Source of the DNA: Methanocella_A sp963792125
GTDB taxonomy: Archaea > Halobacteriota > Methanocellia > Methanocellales > Methanocellaceae
Direction of reading: 5' to 3'
Length of the DNA: 64,000 nt
Assembly: GCA_963792125.1 (NCBI GenBank)
Contig: CAWBVA010000013.1
Coordinates: 124,001-188,000, forward strand
Positions 43,818-52,824 of the stretch are shown here, piece after piece. Both the position numbers and the translations under genes were made by a program. The notes beneath the pieces were generated by a model. That model saw nothing but the letters and a program-made list of their open reading frames with translations. It did not search any database and was not told the origin of the DNA. Within the stretch, counting starts at the first letter, position 1; every line of letters begins with the position of its first letter.

Positions 43818-44333
43818 ATGGTCGATATGGACATGATCATCCTGGGCTCGCTGGCCGGGATACCCGCACATGGCTACCAGCTGAAGCGGAACATAGAGTC
43901 TACCTTCGGGAAGCGTTATCTCAATCTAAGCAACAGCAGGCTGTACCCGAGGCTGGCGAAGCTGGAGGCGGACGGCTGCATCGAAGGGCACAAGGAGCCA
44001 CAGGACAAGACCCCGGACCGGGTAGTGTATAAGGTGACCCCGGCAGGCTTCCTGAGACTGAAGGAGCTTGTCGCCTCGCCGATAGACCCGCGGGATGACA
44101 TGTTCGACATCATGTCCAGGGCCGCCTTCTTCGGGCTGATCACCACGGAGGAAAGGCGCAGGCTGATCGAGCCGCTGTACAAGGAAAAGCTTGCAGAGCT
44201 CGAGGCTGCGAAGATGAAGAAGGAGCAGTACGGGCCTCACATGGACAAGTACTCAAGCGCCGTGCTCGGATGGGGCATCGGCCAGCTGGAGAGTACAATC
44301 GACCTTTTCGAGACACTGATGGATCAGGAGTGA
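43818..44333 (+). CDS. PadR-family transcriptional regulator
   Basis: 171 residues: PadR winged helix MIILGSLAGIPAHGYQLKRN then SNSRLYPRLAKLEADGCIEG, followed by a C-terminal dimerisation helix bundle (GLITTEERRRLIEPLYKEKL). PadR proteins commonly repress adjacent drug-export genes and release on ligand binding. Here the gene is immediately followed by an ABC permease and ATPase on the same strand (5-base gap to the permease). Tandem repeats at its promoter are the likely binding site. Confidence 0.9.
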   Translation: MVDMDMIILGSLAGIPAHGYQLKRNIESTFGKRYLNLSNSRLYPRLAKLEADGCIEGHKEPQDKTPDRVVYKVTPAGFLRLKELVASPIDPRDDMFDIMSRAAFFGLITTEERRRLIEPLYKEKLAELEAAKMKKEQYGPHMDKYSSAVLGWGIGQLESTIDLFETLMDQE

Positions 44334-44338
44334 CGTCA

Positions 44339-45470
44339 ATGATAGATATCGCATTCAAGAATATGTGGCAGCGCAAGACCAGGACGGGCCTCACGGTAGT
44401 CGCAATCGCCGTCTGTATCATGCTCTTCCTGGTGCTGTCGACCGCGACCGGCACGATGGACCAGATGTTCGCCGACTCGAGCGGGCAGTTCGCCGGACAG
44501 ATGTTCGTGAAGACGCCTTCGGTGCAGGCCGGGGCCGCGCTGGAGTTCCCGCCGGTCTCGTCCAGCCTGACCATGGAGAAGGCAAACGCAGCTGATGAAC
44601 GTCAGCGGCATCGATGCAAGCCGCAGCGCGCCGCTGCTGTTAGTGCCGCAGGCGCCGTCTCTCTTCCAGAACGGGCCGCCACAGGTAATAGCGGTCGGCC
44701 TGCCGGAAGGAAAAGAGAAAGCGTTCTACGGTGACGCGACCTTCGGCAACGGCACGGGCAGTCTGACCGGAAAGGACCAGGCAGTGCTCGGCTCCTACGC
44801 TGCGTCCACCTACTATAAGGTGAATGTCGGCGACCAGATCACCATCCAGAACCACAAGTTCACCGTCGTAGGCATCGCCGACAGTACGGGTTCGATTGTC
44901 ACAGACGGCATGGTGCTGATATCACTGTCCACCGCCCAGGAAATCTTCAACAGGCCGGGCGTCTCTACCGTGCTGCTGACCGCGATATCGAATGATAAAG
45001 TCGATGCAGTGGCCGCCGCGGTACAGGGCCAGTTCCCGGACCTGCAGGTCATGACACAGGGCGATATGGACAGTACCCTTAAAAGCATGGCGTCGATGAC
45101 CCACACGTTCATCGGCATGATCGACCTGACCATGCTCATCGTGGCGGGCGTGGTAACGCTCATGGTCATGTTCATGTCCGTCTCGGAACGCACGAAGGAG
45201 TTCGGCATGCTCCGTGCCATCGGGGCCAGGCGCTCCAGGATACTGACGCTGGTGCTCGAAGAGGCAGTCATCGTCTGTATCGCAGGCAGTGTGCTCGGCA
45301 TCCTCCTGTCCTTCCTGATGATGAAAGTGATGTTCGGGGGGACGCTGTTTTCCCTGGAGACCACGGTGAGAGCCGTGATATTCATGACCGTGATCGGAGT
45401 GATCGCGGGCCTGATACCGGCTTACAGATCAGCTAAGATACAGCCGCTGGAGGCGATTCGCTATGAGTGA
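44339..45470 (+). CDS. MacB/FtsX-like ABC transporter permease, frameshifted by +1
   Basis: 376 residues after correction. An N-terminal membrane helix (QRKTRTGLTVVAIAVCIMLF) precedes a periplasmic-type domain, then three C-terminal helices of the FtsX/MacB permease fold (MIDLTMLIVAGVVTLMVMFM, FGMLRAIGARRSRILTLVLE, GVIAGLIPAYRSAKIQPLEA). Frame one ends its natural sequence at MEKANA; removing one base near 44590 continues LMNVSGIDASRSAPLLLV. The stop overlaps the ATPase start by 8 bases. Forms an exporter with the next gene, under PadR control. Confidence 0.88.
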
Positions 45471-46194
45471 GACTGTGAGGGCTATCGAGATCAGCCGGCC
45501 GTCGAAGGCGGCGGTCGTCACGGAGACGACCGCAGTCGTCCTGGAGACGGCAGGCATGAAGAAGAGCTATAAAATGGGCAACGTCACCGTCGAGGCCTTG
45601 AAGGGCGTGGATATCAGCATCAGGCAGGGCGAGTTCGTGGCAATCATCGGCCCCTCGGGCTCCGGCAAGTCGACGTTGCTTAACCTGGTCGGGTGCCTGG
45701 ACCGGCCGACAGACGGCAAGGTACTGATCGACGGCATAGACGTGTCGAAGATGAACGATGCGAAGCTCACGGACATCAGGTGCCGGAAGATCGGCTACGT
45801 GTTCCAGAAGTTCTACCTGCTGCCGTTCCTCACGGCCCTGGAGAACGTGGAGCTGCAGGCACGGCTCGCCGGCCTGCAGGACGGAAAGAAGAAGGCGGCC
45901 GAGGCGCTGCAGCTGGTCGGGCTGGGCGAGCGCATGAACCACCTGCCGAAGGAGATGTCGGGCGGAGAGCAGCAGCGTGTGGCCATCGCCCGTGCGCTGG
46001 TGAAATCGCCGGCGATCATCCTGGCCGACGAGCCTACGGGCAACCTGGACACGAAGACCGGGGACATGATCATGGAAACGTTCAGGAAGCTGCACGAGCA
46101 GGGTATCACCATCGTCATGGTCACGCACAACCCGGAGCTGGCGGCCAGGACGAACCGGATAATCAAGGTCAGGGACGGCCTCATCGAGGCCTGA
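45463..46194 (+). CDS. ABC transporter ATP-binding protein (MacB/LolD type)
   Basis: 243 residues. Walker A GPSGSGKSTLLNLVG, Q-loop YVFQKFYLLPFLTALEN, signature MSGGEQQRVAIARAL, Walker B ILADEPTGNLDTKTG and H-loop VMVTHNPELA, matching the MacB/LolD/FtsE group that pairs with FtsX-like permeases. A 35-residue N-terminal extension precedes the usual start. Translationally coupled to the permease. Substrate unknown: drugs, peptides or lipids are possible. Confidence 0.93.
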   Translation: MSETVRAIEISRPSKAAVVTETTAVVLETAGMKKSYKMGNVTVEALKGVDISIRQGEFVAIIGPSGSGKSTLLNLVGCLDRPTDGKVLIDGIDVSKMNDAKLTDIRCRKIGYVFQKFYLLPFLTALENVELQARLAGLQDGKKKAAEALQLVGLGERMNHLPKEMSGGEQQRVAIARALVKSPAIILADEPTGNLDTKTGDMIMETFRKLHEQGITIVMVTHNPELAARTNRIIKVRDGLIEA

Positions 46195-46249
46195 CCCTTT
46201 TTTCATTTTCGACAAATAGATATAATCCGCAGGCTATACAGCCATTGTC

Positions 46250-47032
46250 ATGCTCGAGATTTATTGCGACTCTTCCTACAACGAGGACGGGTCGTCCTTC
46301 ATCGGCATTGTCGCCATTGCCGATGGCGTCGAGGTGCACCAGTCTACTACGGCGGTGCTCCCGACTCCGTCCAGCAACCTGGAGTGCGAGCAGGCGGCCA
46401 TCTCGATGGCCATCCGGCTGGCCAGAATCCTGCGCAGGGTCGACGATCAGGTAATCATATACAATGACTCCACCGAGGCCGTGAAGGAGTACCTGGAGGC
46501 CGAGATGTCGCTGTTCCCGGTCGAGTACGTTCCCCGGGAGAGCCCGCTCCAGGAAGTGGCGGACCGGCTATCCAAGCGGTTCCCCCAGCGTCTGGCGGAG
46601 ACGCATGACCTCTGCCGCCGGCCGGTCGAGTCTTTCACCCCGGATATCCTGGCGGACATCGCCTGTAACGGCCCGACAGTGCTGTACCTGCAGAAGGACC
46701 GGGAGCGCTCGTCCAACACGAAAAGCTGCTATCAGCTGGTCGCCCGCACCGTCGACCATGTGCTTTCCGACGATCATTTTTATTGCGCCCGGTCAGGCGA
46801 GGTAAAGAACGTCAAGATAGCCCGCGATATCTCCGCCGACGTCGGGGCAGGCGAAATAGCGGCCGACCTGTCAGGCGCGTACTTCCTGCTGACAGACGAG
46901 ACCTGGGGCTTGCGGCTGAAGGGCGGAGAGGCCTACTCAATCCTGCCCTGCGAGATACCACACCGTATCATCTGCCATGAGGTGGACCGCTCGCCGGACA
47001 ACCTCTGGCGACGCGTGGCCCAGTTCAAATAA
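46250..47032 (+). CDS. RNase H-like-fold protein with unknown C-terminal domain
   Basis: 260 residues. Residues 1-95 look like a ribonuclease H fold: MLEIYCDSSYNEDG with Asp7, LECEQAAISMAIRLA with Glu45/Glu47, and VIIYNDSTEAVKEYL with Asp73, matching the first three acidic residues of RNase HI in order. Residues 130-260 form a second domain (ILADIACNGPTVLYLQ onward) I do not recognise. A TATA-like TAGATATAAT lies about 30-40 bases upstream. Catalysis is plausible but not proven. Confidence 0.65.
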   Translation: MLEIYCDSSYNEDGSSFIGIVAIADGVEVHQSTTAVLPTPSSNLECEQAAISMAIRLARILRRVDDQVIIYNDSTEAVKEYLEAEMSLFPVEYVPRESPLQEVADRLSKRFPQRLAETHDLCRRPVESFTPDILADIACNGPTVLYLQKDRERSSNTKSCYQLVARTVDHVLSDDHFYCARSGEVKNVKIARDISADVGAGEIAADLSGAYFLLTDETWGLRLKGGEAYSILPCEIPHRIICHEVDRSPDNLWRRVAQFK

Positions 47033-47239
47033 CATAGTAACTGTACGATCAGGACACCAGGGAGCCAGGAGTCGGTCGATGACAGGGGTTTTGGCTATAT
47101 GTTAATGTTTGAAAACTGTACCACTGCAGATGCCGTAGATGACGTGCGCGCGAACGGCCACCTGGCAGTCGACGTGACATCCGACAGTATATATCCTCTT
47201 ATGCCCTGACCGGAATCCCGGTTCTCCGTACCCTCTGGA

Positions 47240-47401
47240 TTATTCCGTCTTCTCGAACACCGACTTGTCGGCGCCGCATACGGGGCAGACCCAGTCATCG
47301 GGCAGGCTCTCGAAGGCCGTCCCCGGCGGCACGCCGTGGTCAGGGTCGCCTGCGGAAGGGTCGTAAACGTACTGGCAGAGAGTGCAGATGTACTTGTCCA
47401 T
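47240..47401 (-). CDS. Rubredoxin
   Basis: A 53-residue one-iron electron carrier: CTLCQYVYDPSAGDPDHGV then LPDDWVCPVCGADKSVFE, with both CxxC knuckles, the conserved aromatic core and standard length. ATG 47401 has GGAG 8-11 bases upstream. It may donate electrons to flavodiiron or rubrerythrin-type enzymes in oxidative-stress defence. Upstream on this strand is a 100-base gap; downstream (47033-47239) holds only a 36-codon ATG frame of doubtful value. Confidence 0.93.
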   Translation of the reverse strand: MDKYICTLCQYVYDPSAGDPDHGVPPGTAFESLPDDWVCPVCGADKSVFEKTE

Positions 47402-47505
47402 GATAGTGCTCCCTTACTTTGTAACCTCTCCGGGATAATAGCATTTGCCAGCGGAAAACGCCGGGAGCGAAAAACTATTTTTCCCTTGAGCCCATACGGG
47501 TAATC

Positions 47506-47667
47506 ATGGCAAAAGGCAGCAAGAAGAAAAAGAAGTACAGTACGAAGGGGATCGGCAAATACAGGGTGGTCATGACCGACCAGGTACGGCTCCTGCTGTT
47601 AGCCTGTTTCGCGTTCGGCTTCCTGGTCTTCGGCTACATTGCCCTGCGGATGTCTGGAGTGCTATAA
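47506..47667 (+). CDS. Small basic single-span membrane protein
   Basis: 53 residues: a Lys-rich N-terminus (MAKGSKKKKKYSTKGIGKYR), then one membrane helix (VRLLLLACFAFGFLVFGYIA). Codon use is normal, and an upstream AT-rich AAAAACTATTTTTCCC may hold a promoter. No named family. Confidence 0.6.
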   Translation: MAKGSKKKKKYSTKGIGKYRVVMTDQVRLLLLACFAFGFLVFGYIALRMSGVL

Positions 47668-47737
47668 ACATAACGATTAGCGATATCTAAAATGTCAAAC
47701 GGCCTGCACAGGCCGGTTTGGCCCTGGAGGGCTTGAG

Positions 47738-48097
47738 TTGAGAGAATGGGACGTATGGCAAAAACACCCCGAGTATAATACGGTCCTGGCGTTGATATGC
47801 AAGGTGCCCCGCGAGACGATCGTAAAGCTGGAGAAAGCGGGATTCGTGGTCGACGACGGGACAAAGCCGGCGGTAAAGGCAGACCAGCTCTTTCTGGTGC
47901 ACATGCGGGAGTCTATGGATAAGAAGGACTACTGGAAGAGGTTCGACGGGATCACGGCGAAGTATGGCAAAGAGCCCACGCCGGTCCACCTCGAGGAGAT
48001 GCCGGAGGTTATCATCCGCTTCCTCGGCAGCGTATCCGAAGAGCAGTGCCTCCGTATCATCGATGATACGCTTAACGCGCTGGCGAAAAACGTATAA
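47738..48097 (+). CDS. Hypothetical soluble protein
   Basis: 119 residues starting LREWDVWQKHPEYNTVLALI, mixed helix/strand with a charged C-terminus (LRIIDDTLNALAKNV). No family recognised. The TTG start at 47738 is well supported by GGAGG seven bases upstream. A GC-rich hairpin with a T-run closes the gene at 48099-48130. Confidence 0.72.
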   Translation: MREWDVWQKHPEYNTVLALICKVPRETIVKLEKAGFVVDDGTKPAVKADQLFLVHMRESMDKKDYWKRFDGITAKYGKEPTPVHLEEMPEVIIRFLGSVSEEQCLRIIDDTLNALAKNV

Positions 48098-48098
48098 G

Positions 48099-48130
48099 TC
48101 CCGGGCAGGCCCGGGCACGGTACTTTTTTT
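48099..48130 (+). terminator. Intrinsic-type terminator
   Basis: CCCGGGC and GCCCGGG (48100-48115) then CACGGTAC and seven or more T residues (48124-48130), just beyond the stop at 48097. Confidence 0.7.
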
Positions 48131-48135
48131 AGCGA

Positions 48136-48447
48136 TTACATTAGCAGGAAGAAGACAGTCATCAGTATAATGTCCGCCACGATGGCAATGTAAATAAAAG
48201 TCACGCTCCACTCGAAGATCTCGCTGATGAAAGTGGTGTCCAGCATGAGGTTGAGGATTAGCACGGGCAATATGATAAAGAGGAAATAGACCGACATGGC
48301 GAAGGCCTGTTTCATCGGGCTGGCCTGCGATTCCAGGAGCCGGGCGATGCCGGTTATGCCGTAGTACAGCATCAGGATGCAGATGGCGGCTATCGATAAC
48401 AGCAACAGCCACAGGACAGCGTCGTCGACGATTTGCCGGCTTTCCAT
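48136..48447 (-). CDS. Three-helix membrane protein
   Basis: 103 residues with three hydrophobic helices: VLWLLLLSIAAICILMLYYG, MSVYFLFIILPVLILNLMLD and WSVTFIYIAIVADIILMTVF. No motif recognised. ATG 48447 (MESRQIVDDA) has GAGG upstream and is preferred over TTG 48465. The stop lies very close to the convergent terminator at 48124. Confidence 0.65.
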   Translation of the reverse strand: MESRQIVDDAVLWLLLLSIAAICILMLYYGITGIARLLESQASPMKQAFAMSVYFLFIILPVLILNLMLDTTFISEIFEWSVTFIYIAIVADIILMTVFFLLM

Positions 48448-48720
48448 GAGCAATGACCTCGTCAACGTGTATATCTTTCGGGACAGATAAAGTTTCTTAC
48501 GAATAAGGAGATTCCGATCGCCATAATTAGGGGCATAATTAGCTAACGAAAGTTAATTCTGGCTTAATTGTGCGTATAGTGTTATTTTATGAGATAAAAT
48601 ACATTCAATGCTTATAAAAACACCCATTTTACTGTGAACGCAATAAATTTTGATATTAATAGTATTAATATTTAATAATATGGTGCTTCTATCGTCTACA
48701 TAGGGTTTAGGAGGGTAATC

Positions 48721-49662
48721 ATGTGGTTGAGGAAATGGGCAATCGTAGCACTGCTATTGCTGATTTTACTATGCATAGGAATACCTGCGGGCGCGTGGAA
48801 AGCCTCGAAGCTTGGCGCGGCAGTAGGTGACATTTATTTCGGCTGGGAATGGGTCATACAGCGTCCCAGCGCAACGCTGTTTCACTCACAGAACCTTGCC
48901 GCCACGGACACTGAAGCGCTTGCGATCTCATTTCCTTCGGCAGGGAACTCGTTCGCGCCTGCCATAGCCCAGACCACTGCGGAAACTGCCACGGCCACGG
49001 ATACAGGGTTCTTCACCGCTAACTGGTGCTACACGGCTCTGACGAACCATGGCGGGTACGATCTGGTGCCTGACGTAAGCATGTGGCATCCGGTAAAATC
49101 GGCTTCGCCGGTCGGCGCTGGCATAAGCTGGCCATATATGAACAACGCGCCTCTGTACGGCGAGAGTACGATGGTGTTCAACCCCTCGATCAACATGGCA
49201 CCAGATACGAGTGGAGTCAGCCTTTCTCTCGCCCCGGACATAATGAGCGATGTCACTACCCCGACGACGACGAAAATGTCCGTAGCGAACGGGGCGTCCA
49301 ATGCCAGCAATAAATCGCTGTTAGACACGGTCAGGCTGGTAAACCAGTCGACGGAGAAGGGCAGCAACACGACCTCCGGCGCCACCAATATGACGCAGAC
49401 GAAGCCCAACCGCGACTACAAGAACATGACGAAACCGGACATCCAGAACGCGTCAGGACTTGAGAGGCTTTACAGGAACCCGAACATGGTAAATACCATA
49501 CCGAAGTCCTACAAGGGCACAGTGGACCGGCCGACCATCATCGCCCCGATGGAAAACCCGATGGACCTGATCAAACCGGCGAACAAGCCAAAGGTGATCG
49601 CCGACTCCCGGAATATGACGAAGGAAGGTACTCATCTCAAGACACTGTTCTGGGACCTCTGA
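48721..49662 (+). CDS. Secreted protein, paralogue 1 of an unrecognised family
   Basis: 313 residues. A signal peptide (WAIVALLLLILLCIGIPAGA) is followed by a mature domain with ATLFHSQNLAATDTEALAIS, a Ser/Thr/Asn-rich linker with many Asn-X-Ser/Thr sequons, and a C-terminal motif GTVDRPTIIAPMENPMDLIK ... ADSRNMT ... LKTLFWDL. A strong paralogue lies at 50482-51355 with the same ends. The leader GGGTTTAGGAGGGTA is conserved in both. Function unknown; export and glycosylation inferred. Confidence 0.8.
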   Translation: MWLRKWAIVALLLLILLCIGIPAGAWKASKLGAAVGDIYFGWEWVIQRPSATLFHSQNLAATDTEALAISFPSAGNSFAPAIAQTTAETATATDTGFFTANWCYTALTNHGGYDLVPDVSMWHPVKSASPVGAGISWPYMNNAPLYGESTMVFNPSINMAPDTSGVSLSLAPDIMSDVTTPTTTKMSVANGASNASNKSLLDTVRLVNQSTEKGSNTTSGATNMTQTKPNRDYKNMTKPDIQNASGLERLYRNPNMVNTIPKSYKGTVDRPTIIAPMENPMDLIKPANKPKVIADSRNMTKEGTHLKTLFWDL

Positions 49663-49721
49663 TCATAATAACGGGCGATATTAAAAACAGGTCCCCGGAC
49701 ACCTGGCAGATATAGTCAGAA

Positions 49722-50300
49722 ATGTCGAGTAGCGCTCCCATCACGATCTGCATGCCAACGCAGATCGTCGAGAGCGTCTTGCCGGGTTCTGCAGGCAGAA
49801 GGTATATCATTAACGGTCATCCAGTTTGCGTTGCTGTGCCCTGCCTGCAGCGATCAGAGCACTGCCCTTCACAGCCAGCGTCACGCCTGATAGCCCATCT
49901 CAGCGACGTTACTATCACTTCCATGAGCGTTTTTCCGTCTTCCGTGAGGCGGCCCTGTGCTTTGCCACGTTTAGCGTCCTGCTCTCAGCCTGTCCCCCGA
50001 CGGATACTCCAGGAAATACGATGATGCTCTACTCGCTCATCAAATTCCCGCTCGTCTTTATCAGCGGTGTCTTCCTCCCGGTCAGCCAGATGCCGGCGCG
50101 GGAACAGTTGATCGCTTTTTTCTCGCCGCTGACCTGCTACATGGACCTGGTCAGGTACTCCACAGGCGGTGGCGGCTCTTTCTCACCGTACGTCGATGAT
50201 CGTGGCGATGGACAGGAGCGATTACCACAGGACAGCGGCGGCGAACCTCAGCCGCCCTATGTACGAAGACCTCTTCGACCGATGTATCCTTGCACAAAGA
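49722..50300 (+). pseudogene. Decayed ABC-2 type transporter permease fragment
   Basis: A segment around 49960-50200 encodes SLIKFPLVFISGVFLPVSQM and LIAFFSPLTCYMDLVRYSTG, the typical C-terminal half of ABC-2 permeases, flanked by broken frames without the N-terminal helices. Several frameshifts would be needed to extend it. No ATP-binding partner is adjacent. Lies between the two secreted paralogues. Confidence 0.7.
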
Positions 50301-50481
50301 TAAAGATTCTTCCGTATGCTTTCACGCCGATTGTCGATATTACGGTCTGGAATAATAAATTAAGATTAAATTTGCCATAGATGGTAATTTTGCGATATTT
50401 TCACCTATTTTTAACTTAAACAGCATTAATAATTAACTGTTCAGGGATTAATCTAAACATTGAGGGTTTAGGAGGGTATTC

Positions 50482-51355
50482 ATGGGGTTAAGGAAATGGG
50501 CGATCTCTGTACTTGTAGTACTGGTGATACTCAATTTAATAGCGCCTAGCGTGGCGTGGACAGCAGGTAAGAGACTGGTCACCATCGGTGACATGTTCAT
50601 TGGCGGCGAATTCGCCAAATGGTCGACTTCGGCGACGTTATTCCATTCGCAGAACCAGGCCGCCACAGATACGGAAGCGCTGGCCATAGCATTTCCTGCA
50701 CTGGACGGGGGTACATCGATAGCGCCATCCATCGCGCAGACGTCTGCAGGTACGGCGGCGGCAAGCGATACTGGCTTCTTCAAGGCCGCCTGGGCATTTA
50801 CAGCGGTGGATGACCCCGGAGGTTATGCGCTGACACCGGACATCGGCGCCTGGCACCCGATGAAGTCGAGCAGCATGGTAGGCTCCGGCGTCACCTGGCC
50901 ATACATGACTGACGCCGTGGATACGGGCGGCTCGACGATGTCGTTCAAGCCGGCCATCAACACGTCGGTGGATACAAGTAACGCCAAGCTGCCGACAAAC
51001 ACAAGTTCGCCGGGAAAGACCGCCCTGACAGGGACAAACCTGACAGCGGGCAACACGTCCTCCAAAGGCACTACGCCATATGTCAGCCAGCGGAAGCCGA
51101 GCGACTACAAGAGCATGAAGAAAGGGGACATTCAAAATCTGACCGGGATGGACAAGATGTTCCGGAACGCCAACAGGAAAAACACCAATACTGAAAAGTT
51201 CTACAACGGTACGGTAGACCGTCCGACGACTATTCTCCCGATGGAGAATCCAATGGATGTTATCAAGCTGGCGGACGAGAAGAAAGTCATTAATGACTCG
51301 CGGAACATGACGCAAGGGGGCAAAGATCTTCAGGACGCTGTTCTGGGACCTGTAG
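50482..51355 (+). CDS. Secreted protein, paralogue 2, frameshifted by +1
   Basis: 290 residues after correction. Signal peptide WAISVLVVLVILNLIAPSVA; shares ATLFHSQNQAATDTEALAIA, GTVDRPTTILPMENPMDVIK and NDSRNMT with paralogue 1. The frame as given ends in a tail through a terminator; removing one G at 51333/51334 gives GGKDLQTLFWDL and TAG at 51353-51355, matching the LKTLFWDL end of paralogue 1. The leader GGGTTTAGGAGGGTATTC is also shared. Function unknown. Confidence 0.82.
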
Positions 51356-51364
51356 ACGAACGGA

Positions 51365-52012
51365 TTAAGCTCCGGCAGGTGCCGGAGCGCTTTTTTTAAT
51401 CGCCTGTTTCCGGTAGTTGATCACGCTCAACGGCATTGCTATGATTAGCTGAAGCACGATCATGCCCATGACAAAGAAATACATCGGGTTCATGGGCGTG
51501 TTCATCAGCAGCAAGAGCGTAGGGAAGAGGGTGATCAGCATGGCGATATCCAGGCCGGTGAGAATGAGCGCCATCTTAAGGTCGTGCAGCATGGCCACGA
51601 CGAAGAAACACCCGACGATCAGCCACAGGCTCTGCACATAGGTGGTGAGCGACATGTCCGGTACTGCGTTGATTGGCACGTTAAACAGGTACATGAAGGC
51701 GATAATGACAAGGAGTAAAACAATACAGAGGATGTCCAGCATTACCGGTAGCAAGATGGCTGACAGCCCGCCGGGCAGCCCGTTGCCGGGTTTTTTACTC
51801 TTCACCTTGACCTTCTTTTGCTTTCCCGCCGGCTTTGCGGACGGCTTGCCGGCCAGGGGCGCTCCCTTCGGCGCAGGGGACACTGCAGGCATATCAGCCA
51901 GTGCATCAAGGTTCAGGTCGGGAATGTCAAGGCTAAGCGTGGGCTCTGGAAGCTCAAGATCCAGCGAAGGCATTTTCATGTCTAAGTCCGGTAATTCTCC
52001 CTCGTTGGCCAT
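51365..52012 (-). CDS. Membrane protein with acidic N-terminal extension
   Basis: 215 residues. The first 70 are acidic then Lys/Pro-rich (LPDLDMKMPSLDLELPEPTL, then KPAGKQKKVKVKSKK); four hydrophobic helices follow (SAILLPVMLDILCIVLLLVI and others). ATG 52012 (ANEGELPDLDM) has GGTG upstream. No family recognised. Confidence 0.65.
   Translation of the reverse strand: MANEGELPDLDMKMPSLDLELPEPTLSLDIPDLNLDALADMPAVSPAPKGAPLAGKPSAKPAGKQKKVKVKSKKPGNGLPGGLSAILLPVMLDILCIVLLLVIIAFMYLFNVPINAVPDMSLTTYVQSLWLIVGCFFVVAMLHDLKMALILTGLDIAMLITLFPTLLLLMNTPMNPMYFFVMGMIVLQLIIAMPLSVINYRKQAIKKSAPAPAGA
51369..51397 (+). terminator. Terminator after secreted paralogue 2
   Basis: GCTCCGGCA and TGCCGGAGC (51369-51388) followed by GC and seven T residues (51391-51397). 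The convergent membrane gene ends inside this hairpin (stop at 51365), its last codons APAPAGA being encoded by the stem. Confidence 0.85.
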
Positions 52013-52215
52013 TTTAACACCTTTTCTCGGCAGGCACAGCATCCATCGGGCGACCGCCTGCTCAATTATCTTTTACGCCTGAATATATTAATAACCTTTT
52101 TGGTTAAGCCATATTTTCAGCTATTTAGCCACTTTATGAAAAAATTACTTACAATTTAGAAAAATGGGTTAAAAAATGACTGTATTCATCCGGAAAATGG
52201 AGATATCAGAGAATG

Positions 52216-52722
52216 CTAAGGCCGGAGCGTATCGCATGCGTTGGCCCGGGCCAGGTAGACCCTTGCCTCTTCGGTCCTGCCGAGATTGTGTAGCATGACC
52301 GCCTTGTTCATCAGTGCGTCTCCGTACCGCTTGTCGAGTTCGAGGGCTTTGTCAACGTACTTCATAGCCTCTTTCGTCTTTCCCAGCCCGTACAGTGCGA
52401 TCGCCTTGTTGTTCAGCGCTTCCGAGTCGCCAGGGTTCACCTTCAGGATGGCGTTGAAGCACTCTATCGCCTTCTTCTGCTCCTGCATACCCATATACAT
52501 GATGCCCTTGAAGTTCAGTGCGTTCCTGTTGCCGGGCTCGATGACCAGTATCTGGTCCAGCAGGCCGATGACACTGTTGTAGTCGAACGACTCGCTGGCA
52601 TCGCCCGGGTCCTCCTTCATTATGGAATTCATCCGTTTGGAGACCTCTTTGAACAGCAGGCTGATACTGTCCTTGCTGCCGTCATCCTTCTTTACGGCCT
52701 TCCGTACCTTCGCAGCGGTCAT
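52216..52722 (-). CDS. TPR-repeat protein
   Basis: 168 residues; about three and a half tetratricopeptide repeats, such as NALNFKGIMYMGMQEQKKAI, EALNNKAIALYGLGKTKEAM and DALMNKAVMLHNLGRTEEAR, after a 60-residue N-terminal part. A protein-interaction scaffold. Divergent from the polytopic membrane protein; the spacer 52723-52824 holds a TATA-like CCTATATACC for that gene. Confidence 0.88.
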   Translation of the reverse strand: MTAAKVRKAVKKDDGSKDSISLLFKEVSKRMNSIMKEDPGDASESFDYNSVIGLLDQILVIEPGNRNALNFKGIMYMGMQEQKKAIECFNAILKVNPGDSEALNNKAIALYGLGKTKEAMKYVDKALELDKRYGDALMNKAVMLHNLGRTEEARVYLARANACDTLRP

Positions 52723-52824
52723 GTTTTACCATAAGCCCCCATGTCCTATATACCTTGCTGGAGCCGGAAAAATATTATACCTGCAGGAGCATTACTCAAA
52801 GGGCAGGCTGCCGGAGGGGTCATT

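Noticed and set aside
47100..47209. A 36-codon plus-strand gene
   Set aside because: No ribosome site or family, and it lies in a low-information spacer; possible gene remnant only.
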